Positions 46,401 through 55,168 of a stretch of DNA of 64,000 nucleotides are shown piece after piece. Position 1 is the stretch's first letter; each line of letters opens with the position of its first letter. This DNA comes from JALZAI01 sp038212215 (GTDB lineage Bacteria > Actinomycetota > Actinomycetes > Mycobacteriales > Jatrophihabitantaceae): contig JBBQUT010000013.1 in NCBI GenBank assembly GCA_038212215.1, forward strand, positions 1-64,000. Direction: 5' to 3'. The translations under genes were made by a program, and so were the position numbers. The notes below the pieces were generated by a model. The model was not told the DNA's origin. It saw only the letters and a list, made by a program, of their open reading frames with translations, and searched no databases.

Positions 46401-46521
46401 CGAGGTTGCGGCCCGCTACCGCGGCACGGAATTCACCGCACGGGTGGGCGCCGCCTGCGGGCACTGCGATCTGCAGAAGTGCTGCCCGCTGTTCCCGTCC
46501 GGGCGGAGCGTCACGACGTGA
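43444..46521 (+). CDS. adnA: AdnA subunit of the AdnAB helicase-nuclease
   Basis: This 1025-aa protein has a UvrD-type motor: Walker A GPGTGKTTT (Lys46), LTFSRRAAGEL, DEYQDTDPAQ and GDPDQSIYAFRG. Motifs including AAKGLEWDLVCV and FYVAATRARR follow. A C-terminal RecB-like nuclease has GRVDRLERDSEGRLVVIDLKTGK. Cys in LKCELRALL and CGHCDLQKCC surround the nuclease, the layout of an Fe-S cluster-bearing nuclease. It forms a heterodimer with AdnB and resects double-strand breaks. ATG 43444 is chosen; the 42982 extension overlaps DUF429. Its stop overlaps the adnB GTG. Confidence 0.94.
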   Translation: MTIPAYRLVRSARAPVPAPRLDAAQQRVVQHDGGPLLVLAGPGTGKTTTLVETAVARVRAGVKVEDILMLTFSRRAAGELRDRITARLGQTVREPVARTLHSYAFGVLRIANLAQQLPAPRLLSGPEQDVIMRDLIAGHPAARWPVDLRPALCTRAFAGELRDLLMRAVERGLDGPLLATLGRRSNRPDWISAGHFLAEYQDVTSLSRPGAYDPAELIRSALNAFDHDRGLLALERSRRRHLFVDEYQDTDPAQAELLALLAEGAEEVILVGDPDQSIYAFRGADDSAVRDVDRRFGRGGVVPVVPLQVSRRAGPQLLAASRRVAARLPGRGEHRHLSTVVDDVSSDALTVGLFRAASEEAAYVAGVLRRAHLDGMPFARMAVLVRSTAAVLGALRRALITAGVPVSVRGEDLPLAEQPAVAVLLEVLGCVQDPAALSEDVAERLLLGPIGNGDVVYLRRLRRELRALDPEAPVPLAAALWDLPGAAMLPAQVQRPVGRVAAVLAAGRAALAAGGGPEDVLWAVWHETGLSRRWQRASAVGGAAGAAADRDLDAMVQLFDAAARFADRLPRASVAAFTEHLAAQQIPGDSLSGATLESDAVTILTAHAAKGLEWDLVCVAHVQEGSWPDLRRRGSLLGSERLVDVLAGRDAAGPGIATQLAEERRLFYVAATRARRRLVVTAVSGDEEQPSRFLDELDPVEGDRALTPAQRGTHLTAMVAELRAVACDPRAERLERESAAGELCRLAEAGVRGADPDEWWGLAALSDDGPVADPARPVPVSPSRLDAFLKCELRALLQQLGANDGDAVSASLGTLVHDVAARAPVGVSLEQLRVMLDERWPALEFGARWFAANERERADRMLQVLHGWLAASREELSLVGVEEAFSTEVGDALLTGRVDRLERDSEGRLVVIDLKTGKSRISADDLPQHPQLGAYQLAVRSGAFTAGDRAGGARLVQLANPARDAEQRQKPLPDDGEPVWIAQLVAEVAARYRGTEFTARVGAACGHCDLQKCCPLFPSGRSVTT

Positions 46522-49500
46522 TCGGCGCCAAGGAACTCTGCTACCTGCTGCGATTGCCCGAACCGACTGCTGAGCAGGCCGACGTGATCGAGTCCCCGCT
46601 CGGCCCGGCGGTCGTCATCGCCGGCGCCGGGTCGGGCAAGACCGAGACGATGGCCTCGCGGGTGGTGTGGCTCGTCGCGAACCGGCTGGTCCGCCCCGAC
46701 GCGGTGCTCGGCCTGACGTTCACGCGCAAGGCGGCCGCTGAGCTAAGCAAGCGAATACGGCGCCGGCTGACGCAGTGGCGTCATGTCATCGAGCGCGAAC
46801 GTCCCGACGAACAGCAGCACCTCGCCGAGCTGCTTTCTGGCGAACCGACCGTGCTCACCTACGCCGCGTACGCCGCCCGGCTGGTCGGTGAGCATGCACT
46901 GCGCCTCGGCGCCGAGCCGGACGCCCGGTTGATCTCCCAGGCAGTGGCCTGGCAGCTCGCCGATCAGGTCTCGCGGCGTCATCCAGCGCGGCTACCTGCA
47001 AACATCGGGGCGCTGTCGACCGTCCCGCGATACCTGCTCGCGATGAGCGGTCAGTTCGCCGACCACCTGGTTACCCCGGAGGAGGTAGAGACTTTCTGCC
47101 GCGAGTTGATCGACCGGGTGGAGGCCTTGCCGCTCGGGCTCAACGTCCGCGCTGAATACCCCGGCGACACGTTGGCGTTCATCACCTCGTTGCGCCACCG
47201 TGTGGAGCTACTGCCGCTCGTGCGTGCTTTCGGCGCCGCCAAAGCGGCGCTGCCCGCGGTCGATTTCGCCGACCAGATGACCGTCGCTTCGCAGCTCGGT
47301 GCGTTGCCCCCGGTAGCAGCGATCGAGCGGGAGCGTTACGCCGCCGTGCTGCTCGACGAGTACCAGGACACCGGACATGCGCAGGTCGAGATGCTGCGCG
47401 GGCTGTTCGGCCGAGGCCACCCGGTCACCGCCGTCGGCGATCCGTTCCAGTCGATTTACGGATGGCGGGGCGCCAGCGCCGGCAACATCGCGAGATTTGC
47501 GGCTACGTTCCGGCGCGGCGACGGTGGTGAGGCGACCTTCTTCCAGCTGGCTACGAGCTGGCGCAACGACCGACGCATCCTCGACAGCGCGAACACCGTC
47601 GCTGCGCCGCTGCGCCGCGGCAGCGCGAGCATTGAGCTGCGCGCTGCTCCTGACGCCGGCGCCGGCGTCGTCGAAGTCACGCGCGCGCATACCGTCGAGG
47701 ACGAGGCACGCTGGGTCGCCACCCGCATGCGCGCCGCGTGGGACGCCGTTGAGGCGGGCGAACGGACGGCAGCGGTGCTGGTGCGGCGGCGTTCGCAAAT
47801 CCCGCTGCTATCCGAAGCGTTGCAGGCCGAAGGATTGCCAGTCGAAGTGGTCGGGCTGGGTGGGCTGTTGACCACGCCCGAGGTCGTCGACGTGGTGTCG
47901 ACGCTGCGCGTGCTGGTGCGTTACGACGCGGGGACCTCGCTCGCCCGGCTGCTCGCTGGGGCACGCTGGCGGATCGGGCCCCGCGACCTCGCTGCGCTGC
48001 AGCGCCGGGCCGGCCGGCTCGCCAGACCGCTGCCGGTGCCGGGCCAGGTCGCCCCCGCAGATCAGGCCGCACCCGGAATTGGGGCCGCGGCTGGAGAGCG
48101 TGCGGCGCCCACCGAGCCCTCCAGCCTGGTCGAGGCGCTCGATGAACTCGGCCCGTCCGATGCCTACTCGCCAGAGGGGTACCGACGCTTGTCGGCGCTG
48201 TCGGACGAGCTGCGGCGGTTGCGGCGCAGGTTGTCCGCGCCGCTGCCCGAGCTCGTCGCCGACGTGGAACGGACCCTGGCCATCGACATCGAGGTCGCTG
48301 CGCGCGCCGACCGCGCCCACATCGGGCGAGCGCACCTGGACCGTTTCCTCGACGTCGCCAGCGACTTCGCAGCCGAGGCAGACGAGGCAACCCTGACGGC
48401 GTTCCTCGCCTACCTGGAGGCCGCCGAGGACGAGGAGAACGGCCTGGAAGCAGGGGAGATCGTCGTCGACGCCGAGCGGGTACAGGTGCTCACCGTGCAC
48501 GGCGCGAAGGGCCTCGAGTGGGACGTCGTGTCCGTCCCAGGGCTGGTCGATGGCGTGTTCCCGGCGAAAGCCGTGTCGGTGAACTGGGCGAGGACGCGCC
48601 AAGAGCTACCCGGCCCGCTGCGCGGCGATCGTGACGACCTGCCAACCCTGCAGCTCGCGGGCGCAGCCGACCGCAAGGAGGTCAGCGAGCGATTGAAGCA
48701 ACACCACACCGCGCTCGTCGAGCGACAGCAGCAGGAGGAACGCCGGCTCGCCTACGTTGCGCTGACCCGCGCCCGTTCCACCTTGCTCGCGTCCGCTTAC
48801 GTGTGGGACGCCACCCAGAAGCCGCGCGAGGCTGCGCCGTTCTTGCAGGAGCTGCGCCAGTTCGCCGCCGTCCACGACTGGATCGAGCCGTTGCCGGACG
48901 AGGCGAATCCGCTCCTGACCGAAGCGCGCAGCGGGTTGTGGCCCCTCGATCCGCTCGGCCCCTTTCCGGGTGAGCTCGGCCCCGGACGGCGGCCCGCCGT
49001 CGAAGCGGGTGCTGCGTTGGTGCGTGCGGCCGCCGACGCGCTGCCGATGCCGTTGACGGTGCAGGCCCAGCTGTGGCGCGAGGACGTCGACCGGCTGCTC
49101 GCCGAACGCGCCCGGCTGGCACGCGGCACGACGGTTGACGTGCAACTGCCCCGCCAGCTCTCGGTATCGCAACTAGTCGAGCTGGAACGCAGCCCCACTG
49201 AGCTGGCGCGCAGTATCCGCCGTCCGGTTCCGCGGGCGCCGGCCCCGCTGGCGCGTCGTGGAACCGCACTGCACCTCTGGCTCGAGCAGCGCTGGAAGAG
49301 TCAGAGCCTGCTCGACATCGACCAGCTTCCCGGCGCTGCGGACGATGGCGCCGACGATCGCGACATTGCCGAACTGAAGGCGGCCTTCGAGCGCAGTGCT
49401 TGGGCCGACCGCACACCCTCGGCACTCGAGGTGCCCTTCGAGATGTCGGTCGGGCACTCGACGGTTGTGCGCGGGCGAATGGATGCGGTCTTCGGTAGTG

Positions 49501-49742
49501 CGGCGGACGGGTGGTTCGTGGTGGACTGGAAGACGGGGCGTCGACCACTCGGGCCGGCCGCTGCGGCCGCCGCAGTGCAGCTCGCGGCCTACCGGCTTGC
49601 CTGGGCCAATCTGTCCGGGATACCCGACGACGAGCTCAACCGGGTGCGCGCGGCCTTCCACTATGTGCGCAGCAACGAGACCGTGGAACCGATCAGCCTG
49701 CTCGACGCAGCCGGTCTGCGCGCCCTGGTGGCGCCGCGATGA
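46518..49742 (+). CDS. adnB: AdnB subunit of the AdnAB helicase-nuclease
   Basis: This 1074-aa protein has a UvrD-type motor with Walker A GAGSGKTET (Lys41), LTFTRKAAAEL, DEYQDTGHAQ, GDPFQSIYGWRG and HGAKGLEWDVV. The C-terminal nuclease has GRMDAVFGSAADGWFVVDWKTGRRP. In characterised mycobacterial AdnAB the B subunit is the dominant motor. GTG 46518 overlaps the adnA stop (GTGA), so the subunits are co-translated. It has no Cys cluster at its C-terminus. Followed by soxA in convergent orientation with 2 bp between. Confidence 0.94.
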   Translation: MIGAKELCYLLRLPEPTAEQADVIESPLGPAVVIAGAGSGKTETMASRVVWLVANRLVRPDAVLGLTFTRKAAAELSKRIRRRLTQWRHVIERERPDEQQHLAELLSGEPTVLTYAAYAARLVGEHALRLGAEPDARLISQAVAWQLADQVSRRHPARLPANIGALSTVPRYLLAMSGQFADHLVTPEEVETFCRELIDRVEALPLGLNVRAEYPGDTLAFITSLRHRVELLPLVRAFGAAKAALPAVDFADQMTVASQLGALPPVAAIERERYAAVLLDEYQDTGHAQVEMLRGLFGRGHPVTAVGDPFQSIYGWRGASAGNIARFAATFRRGDGGEATFFQLATSWRNDRRILDSANTVAAPLRRGSASIELRAAPDAGAGVVEVTRAHTVEDEARWVATRMRAAWDAVEAGERTAAVLVRRRSQIPLLSEALQAEGLPVEVVGLGGLLTTPEVVDVVSTLRVLVRYDAGTSLARLLAGARWRIGPRDLAALQRRAGRLARPLPVPGQVAPADQAAPGIGAAAGERAAPTEPSSLVEALDELGPSDAYSPEGYRRLSALSDELRRLRRRLSAPLPELVADVERTLAIDIEVAARADRAHIGRAHLDRFLDVASDFAAEADEATLTAFLAYLEAAEDEENGLEAGEIVVDAERVQVLTVHGAKGLEWDVVSVPGLVDGVFPAKAVSVNWARTRQELPGPLRGDRDDLPTLQLAGAADRKEVSERLKQHHTALVERQQQEERRLAYVALTRARSTLLASAYVWDATQKPREAAPFLQELRQFAAVHDWIEPLPDEANPLLTEARSGLWPLDPLGPFPGELGPGRRPAVEAGAALVRAAADALPMPLTVQAQLWREDVDRLLAERARLARGTTVDVQLPRQLSVSQLVELERSPTELARSIRRPVPRAPAPLARRGTALHLWLEQRWKSQSLLDIDQLPGAADDGADDRDIAELKAAFERSAWADRTPSALEVPFEMSVGHSTVVRGRMDAVFGSAADGWFVVDWKTGRRPLGPAAAAAAVQLAAYRLAWANLSGIPDDELNRVRAAFHYVRSNETVEPISLLDAAGLRALVAPR

Positions 49743-49744
49743 CC

Positions 49745-50923
49745 TTAGAGCGACACGCTGCCCGAGCGCACCGTGGCGTGGGCGGCCAACCGGAACCGGA
49801 CGGGCAGATCGACACGACCGGAAATGCTGCCGATATGACCCCGCGAAACTCCGCCCGAGACAAGGTCGGCCACCAAGTCGCCGACGAGCGGCGCGAACTT
49901 GGCTCCGTGTCCGGAGCAGGGGGAGCAGACCACGAGCGGCCCGACCCGGTCGAGCAGGAAGTCCTCACTCGGCGTGATCGTGTAGAGGCAGCTCGCCTCG
50001 CCGCGCGGATTCGGGTCAAGCCCGGGCAACCAGCTCTTTACGTACTCGACGATCCGGGCCCGAGAATTCGAATCGATCACACCGGTGCGCCCGTCCGCCG
50101 TGGTTGTGCTGCCGTCGTCGTGTTCGCCCACCTTGCGATCATCGCCTGCGCCGCCGTCGCGGCCACCGGCCAGGTGATACACCTCGTGCGCGTCCTTGTG
50201 GATCACGCTCGGCCACGGCGGCAGAGTCGGGTCCAGACGCGGGAAATGGAAAATCTGCTGCTGGGTGACCCGCATCGGCGGCAGTGGCACCAGTGTGCCG
50301 ACGAGCCGGTCGACCCACCCGCCGGCGGCCACCACCACGTGCGCGGCCCGCTGCTCCGAGCCGTCGGCGAATTCGACGCGGGCATCGGTCCCGGACATGG
50401 CTATCGAGCGGACCTCGGCGCCGTAGCGGACCTCGGCGCCCCCCGCCCGGGCAGCCGCGACGAACGCCTCGACCGCGCGCGCCGAATCCATCGTGCCGCC
50501 CTGACTGTGGAATAAGACCGGGCCGTCGAAACGCATGCCCGGCCAGCGCGACTCGGCCTCCGCCGCCGGCAACACCTCGTGCGGCACCCCGCACTCGGCC
50601 AGGTTCGCGGCCACCAGGTCAACCGCGCGCGACGGCCCGAAATCCAGCGCGCCGAGCATTCGCAGGATCGCCGATCCGGTGCTCGATTCGAGTTCACGCC
50701 ACAGCTCGAAGGCCCGGCCGGTCAGGTTCGTGTAGAGCGGGTCGAGGTAAGCACGTCGCACGATGCGTGCCGAGCCGTGCGAGCTGCCGCGCACATGGCC
50801 CGCGCCGAACTGCTCGACGAGCAGCACCTTTCGCCCACGCCGCGTGAGCGACCACGCCGAAGCCGCCCCCATCAGACCCGCGCCGACGACGATCACGTCT
50901 TCACCTTCTCCGGCGACAGCCAT
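49745..50923 (-). CDS. Monomeric sarcosine oxidase/N-methyltryptophan oxidase-like flavoprotein
   Basis: This 392-aa FAD protein has the N-terminal Rossmann motif VIVVGAGLMGAASAWSLTRRGRKVLLVEQ, GSSHGSARIVRRAY near residue 45, and CSPCSGHGAKFAP near the C-terminus with the Cys that binds FAD covalently in this family. It oxidises N-methyl or secondary amines with O2, giving H2O2. ATG 50923 is chosen over an upstream start at 51049. Divergent from the M20 peptidase gene with only 24 bp between the start codons. Confidence 0.9.
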   Translation of the reverse strand: MAVAGEGEDVIVVGAGLMGAASAWSLTRRGRKVLLVEQFGAGHVRGSSHGSARIVRRAYLDPLYTNLTGRAFELWRELESSTGSAILRMLGALDFGPSRAVDLVAANLAECGVPHEVLPAAEAESRWPGMRFDGPVLFHSQGGTMDSARAVEAFVAAARAGGAEVRYGAEVRSIAMSGTDARVEFADGSEQRAAHVVVAAGGWVDRLVGTLVPLPPMRVTQQQIFHFPRLDPTLPPWPSVIHKDAHEVYHLAGGRDGGAGDDRKVGEHDDGSTTTADGRTGVIDSNSRARIVEYVKSWLPGLDPNPRGEASCLYTITPSEDFLLDRVGPLVVCSPCSGHGAKFAPLVGDLVADLVSGGVSRGHIGSISGRVDLPVRFRLAAHATVRSGSVSL

Positions 50924-50947
50924 ACAGCGCACGCTATCGTCGGGCCG

Positions 50948-52375
50948 ATGACCTCCGTACGTGGCTTCGTCGAGGACCACCGACAGGACCTGCTCGCCGA
51001 CCTCGATCAATGGCTGCGCATCCCCGGCATCAGCGCCAAGCCCGAACATCGCGAAGATGTCGCTCGCAGCGCCGAATGGTTCGCCGACGCGGCGCGACGC
51101 ACCGGCTTCCCAACGGTCGAGGTGTGGACGGGCAGCTGGCTACCGGCGGTATTCGCCGAATGGCGCAGTGCCGATCCGCACGCGCCGGTCGTGCTCGTGT
51201 ACGGGCACCACGACGTGCAGCCGGTCGACCCGGCCGAACTCTGGCACACCGACCCGTTCGAGCCCACCATCGACGGCGACCTGCTGCGGGCGCGAGGCGC
51301 GTCCGACGACAAGGGCCAACTGCTGTTCCACCTGCTCGGTGTGCGTGCGCATCTCGCGGCCACCGGCCGCAGCACGCCCGCCGTCACGCTGAAGCTGTTG
51401 ATCGAGGGCGAGGAGGAGTCCGGATCGCCGTACTTCGCGCAGCTGTTGCGCGAGCATCGTGATCGCCTCGATGCCGACGTCGTGGTGATCACTGACACCG
51501 GCATGGTCGCGCCGGACGTGCCCAGCGCCGTTACCGGCATGCGCGGCATGGTCGGCGCGACGCTCAACTTCCACGGCCCGGATCTCGACCTGCATTCCGG
51601 CCAGTTCGGCGGCGCGGTGCCCAACCCGGCGACAGCGATTGCCCGGCTCGTCGCCGCGCTGCACGACGATCAGGGACGGGTTCAGATACCCGGGTTCTAC
51701 GACGACGTCCTGCCGCTCAGCGACACCACGCGCGCACTGTTTGCCAAACTTCCGTCAGACGACGCCGCATTTCTGAAGGTGGCCCAATCGCGCGCCTTGC
51801 ACGGTGAGGCCGGCTACTCCACGCTCGAGCGGATCGGTGCGCGTCCCACCGCTGAGGTCAACGGCATCGGCGGCGGATACCAGGGCGACGGCCACAAGAC
51901 GATCATCCCGAGTGACGCCTTCGTCAAGCTGTCCTTCCGGCTGGTGGCCGACCAGGATCCCGGCAAGATCGCTGGCGGCGTCGAGCAGTTCGTCCGCGTG
52001 CACACCCCCGACGGCATCAGCGCGCACCTGGAGTTCGAAGGCGAAGGCGTGCGAGCGTGTCTCGTCGAACTCGGCACGCCCACCTACACTGCGTTGACCC
52101 GAGCCGTCAGCGAGGCCTTCGACGGACGCCCCGTCCTGCCGACCCGGGAGGGCGGCAGCGGGCCAGAAGCCGACCTGCAGCAGATCATCGGTGCGCCGAT
52201 GGTGTTCCTCGGCGTCGGCCTTCCCGACGACCAGATTCACGCCCCGAACGAGAAGGTCACCCTGCCGATGCTTTACCGAGGCGCTGAGGCTGCCGCGCTG
52301 CTGTGGGCAAATCTTGCCGAGCTCGGCCGCGCCGGCCTGCAGGCCGACGATGCGGATGCGACCACCCGCGTCTGA
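50948..52375 (+). CDS. M20-family dipeptidase
   Basis: This 475-aa peptidase has the di-zinc site of M20: VLVYGHHDVQP (His about 87), GASDDKGQ with bridging Asp, EGEEESGS (Glu-Glu), and DTGMVAPDVPS. The lid domain has GGAVPNPATAIARLVAALHD. Substrates are small peptides or N-acyl amino acids. ATG 50948. Cytosolic, as no signal peptide is present. Confidence 0.92.
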   Translation: MTSVRGFVEDHRQDLLADLDQWLRIPGISAKPEHREDVARSAEWFADAARRTGFPTVEVWTGSWLPAVFAEWRSADPHAPVVLVYGHHDVQPVDPAELWHTDPFEPTIDGDLLRARGASDDKGQLLFHLLGVRAHLAATGRSTPAVTLKLLIEGEEESGSPYFAQLLREHRDRLDADVVVITDTGMVAPDVPSAVTGMRGMVGATLNFHGPDLDLHSGQFGGAVPNPATAIARLVAALHDDQGRVQIPGFYDDVLPLSDTTRALFAKLPSDDAAFLKVAQSRALHGEAGYSTLERIGARPTAEVNGIGGGYQGDGHKTIIPSDAFVKLSFRLVADQDPGKIAGGVEQFVRVHTPDGISAHLEFEGEGVRACLVELGTPTYTALTRAVSEAFDGRPVLPTREGGSGPEADLQQIIGAPMVFLGVGLPDDQIHAPNEKVTLPMLYRGAEAAALLWANLAELGRAGLQADDADATTRV

Positions 52376-52402
52376 ATCCGCCGACCACCTAATGTTAGGT
52401 AC

Positions 52403-53710
52403 GTGCCCCGTCCACCAAAATTGCCGTCGCCCTCCTTCGCCATTACCCACCACACGCTCGCCAACGGCCTGCGCGTCGTGATTGCACCCGACCGGTCGGC
52501 GCCTGTTGTCGGCGTCGCGGTGCTCTACGACGTCGGGTTCCGGTCCGAGCCCGAAGGGCGCACCGGTTTCGCCCACCTCTTCGAGCACCTCATGTTCCAA
52601 GGCTCGGCGAACCTCGAGAAGCTGGAACACTTCCACTACGTCCAATCCTCGGGCGGGACGCTCAACGGCAGCACCCATGTCGACTACACGAACTACTACG
52701 AAGCGCTGCCGTCGAATGCGCTTGAACGTGGCCTTTTCCTGGAAGCCGACCGGATGCTGTCGCCGCGGATCACCGAGGAGACCCTCGCCAATCAGCTTGA
52801 AGTCGTGAAGAACGAGATCCGAGTCAACGTGCTCAACCGCCCGTACGGCGGATTCCCCTGGATTTATCTCCCCGCAGTCCTTTTCGACAGTTTCGCCAAT
52901 GCGCACAACGGATACGGCGGCTTCGACGATCTCGAGAGCGCAACGGTCGACGACGCGCGCGACTTCTTCGAGCGCTACTACGCGCCCGCGAACGCCGTGC
53001 TGTCGGTTGCTGGCGATCTCGACGTTGCCGAGACTCTTGCGCTTGTGGACAAGCACTTCGCGGGCATCACCAAGCGGCCGGCGCCCGAACGGCCGAACTT
53101 CGGCGAGCCGCCGCTGACCCGGGAGCGGCGCACCACTCACGACGATTCCCACGCGCCGATCCCAGCCGTGGCGATCGGTTATCGCATCCCCGATCCGGTG
53201 CACTCGCTGGACAAGCTACTCGCGGTCGTGCTGCTCGCCGAGGTGCTGAGTGACGGCGACGCCTCCCGCTTGCAGCGGCGCCTCGTGCAGCGTGACCAGC
53301 TCGTCACCGAGATCGCCGCGTATTGCGGCGGGTTCGGTGACCCTTTCGACGAGCGCGACCCCAGTGGGTTCACGATCACCGCGCACTACCCCAAAGCCAA
53401 TTCTGTGGACGCGATCCTTGCCGCGATCGACGAGGAGTTCCAACGAGTGGCGAGTGACGGCCTCGAACCGGGCGAGCTGGATCGTGTTCGCACCCGGCTC
53501 GCCGGTGTGCTGCTACGGGAACTGGACGCGGTGCTGTCGCGCACGCTCGAGTTCGCTAAATTCGAATTGATCCATGGCCGGGCGGAGCTGGTGGCCGAAC
53601 TGCCCGCGCGCTTGCAGGCGTTGACCGAGGACGATGTGCGCGCTGCAGCGGCCGAGTTCAGACCCGACCGTCGCGCCGTCCTCGAGCTGATCGCGGGGGG
53701 TTCCCGATGA
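52403..53710 (+). CDS. M16-family zinc peptidase, catalytic subunit
   Basis: This 435-aa protein has the inverted zinc motif HxxEH as HLFEHLMFQGS near residue 70, and the downstream Glu in EVVKNEIR. It is the catalytic member of a PqqL/processing-peptidase-like pair. GTG 52403. Overlaps the second M16 gene as ATGA. It lacks a signal peptide and is predicted cytosolic. Likely role: degradation or processing of peptides. Confidence 0.92.
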   Translation: MPRPPKLPSPSFAITHHTLANGLRVVIAPDRSAPVVGVAVLYDVGFRSEPEGRTGFAHLFEHLMFQGSANLEKLEHFHYVQSSGGTLNGSTHVDYTNYYEALPSNALERGLFLEADRMLSPRITEETLANQLEVVKNEIRVNVLNRPYGGFPWIYLPAVLFDSFANAHNGYGGFDDLESATVDDARDFFERYYAPANAVLSVAGDLDVAETLALVDKHFAGITKRPAPERPNFGEPPLTRERRTTHDDSHAPIPAVAIGYRIPDPVHSLDKLLAVVLLAEVLSDGDASRLQRRLVQRDQLVTEIAAYCGGFGDPFDERDPSGFTITAHYPKANSVDAILAAIDEEFQRVASDGLEPGELDRVRTRLAGVLLRELDAVLSRTLEFAKFELIHGRAELVAELPARLQALTEDDVRAAAAEFRPDRRAVLELIAGGSR

Positions 53711-55029
53711 GCGCGCCGACGGCCGTCCCCGCGCTGACCAAACCGCGCAAGGCGCGCAAGCTAGCCATCGAACAACGCACTACCGACAGCGGCCTGAGCG
53801 TGGTGGCGGTGCGCAAACCGGGTGTGCCGCTTGTCGAGCTGCGCCTGCGGGTGCCGCTGCTGTCGGCAGCGAAGTCCCACCCGGCGCGCGCGGAACTGCT
53901 CGCCGACAGCCTGCTGACCGGCGCGGGGGACTACGACCGCGCGGGCCTCGCGGCAGCGGTTCAGAGCTTCGGCGGCGACCTATCGGTCAATGTCGATGCC
54001 GACCGCATGGTGATCAGCGCCAATGTTCTCGCCACCGGCTTGACGAAACTGCTGGACGTGCTGGCTGTCGTTCTCACCGAAGCGACGTTCGACGCCCGTG
54101 AGGTCGCGTTGGAACGTGACCGGCTGGCCGAGAAGTTGGCGATGGCGCGCTCCCGTGCCGGGGTGATCGCCAGCGAGCGACTCGCAGAGCGGATGTGGGG
54201 CGCACACCCGTACGCGCTGGACCTCCCTCAGCCTGACGCCGTCGCCGCGACGACGGCGGCGCAGCTTCGCAAGCTGCACACCGACCGGGTGCGCCCTGCA
54301 GGTGCGACGCTCGTCGTGGTCGGCGACGTGTCGCCCAAGCAAGTGCTCGATCAGGTCGAGCAGGCGCTGGCGGGATGGACGGGAAATGCGCCGACGCCGC
54401 GCGTGCCGGCGCTGCCGACGCCGCCCGGGGGGCCGCTGCTCGTTGTCGACCGGCCGGGCTCGGTGCAGTCTTCGATGCGCATGGGCGGAGCTGCCGTGCC
54501 CCGCAGCGACGCGCGTTACCCGGCATTGCAACTCGCCAACCTCATCTTCGGCGGTTACTTCTCCTCGCGCTGGACGCTCAACATTCGCGAGGACAAGGGC
54601 TACACCTACGGCCCGCACAGCCGCGTGGACCATCACGTGCTCGGATCGGCGCTCACGCTCGACGTCGAGGTCGCCACCGAGGTCACCGCGCCATCGCTAC
54701 TCGAGACGACCTACGAACTCGGCCGCATCGCGTCGGTGCCGGTCTCCGCCGGCGAGGTCGACAATGTGCGCCAGTACGCGATCGGCACGCTGGCGCTGTC
54801 GACTTCGACGCAGGCCGGGCTTGCTTCGACCTTGGCCGCCCTGTCGGCTTTCGGTCTCGGCTTGGACTGGGTCCTCAGCCACCCGGCGCGCCTGATGGCG
54901 ACCACTGTCGAGCAGGTCAGCGCGGCGGCTGCTGAATTCTTCGCACCGGCACGCCTCACGTCCGTGATCGTCGGGGACGCTGCCACGATCGCCGGCCCGC
55001 TGCGCGCGCTCGCCGCGATCGAACAGTGA
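53707..55029 (+). CDS. M16-family peptidase, non-catalytic subunit
   Basis: This 440-aa protein has the M16 fold but no HxxEH motif: the corresponding stretch reads SHPARAELLADSLLTGAG. It contains the substrate-binding region with Arg-Tyr-type (RWTLNIREDKGYTYG) in the C-terminal half. It is expected to pair with the catalytic subunit immediately upstream, as in heterodimeric M16B peptidases. ATG overlaps the upstream stop by 4 nt. Confidence 0.92.
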   Translation: MSAPTAVPALTKPRKARKLAIEQRTTDSGLSVVAVRKPGVPLVELRLRVPLLSAAKSHPARAELLADSLLTGAGDYDRAGLAAAVQSFGGDLSVNVDADRMVISANVLATGLTKLLDVLAVVLTEATFDAREVALERDRLAEKLAMARSRAGVIASERLAERMWGAHPYALDLPQPDAVAATTAAQLRKLHTDRVRPAGATLVVVGDVSPKQVLDQVEQALAGWTGNAPTPRVPALPTPPGGPLLVVDRPGSVQSSMRMGGAAVPRSDARYPALQLANLIFGGYFSSRWTLNIREDKGYTYGPHSRVDHHVLGSALTLDVEVATEVTAPSLLETTYELGRIASVPVSAGEVDNVRQYAIGTLALSTSTQAGLASTLAALSAFGLGLDWVLSHPARLMATTVEQVSAAAAEFFAPARLTSVIVGDAATIAGPLRALAAIEQ

Positions 55030-55168
55030 GCGAACTCATTGAGCGAGCCGATGTGATGGGGCTTTGCCTGTCGAGCGAGCGCAGCGAGGCTCGGCAGTGA
55101 GCGAACGCAGTGAGCGAGCCAATGTGATCGGGCTTTGCCTGTCGAACGAGCGCAGCGAGGCTCGGCAG
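55027..55168. repeat. Two 71-bp direct repeats (dispersed repeat family)
   Basis: Units 55027-55097 and 55098-55168 differ at only a few positions. The first begins in the M16 stop codon, and the second ends at the first base of the nudC GTG. Read in frame they give SER-rich peptides. A related copy lies at 59868-59945 in the opposite direction, and a weaker one at 17827-17893. Confidence 0.88.

Noticed and set aside
53045..53054. Additional DnaA-box-like 9-mer in the M16 gene
   Set aside because: It is a single occurrence in coding DNA (Leu-Val-Asp-Lys codons) with no partner, likely by chance.
51755..53203. 482-aa minus-strand open frame opposite M20/M16 genes
   Set aside because: Opposite two conserved peptidase genes, and no domain is seen.
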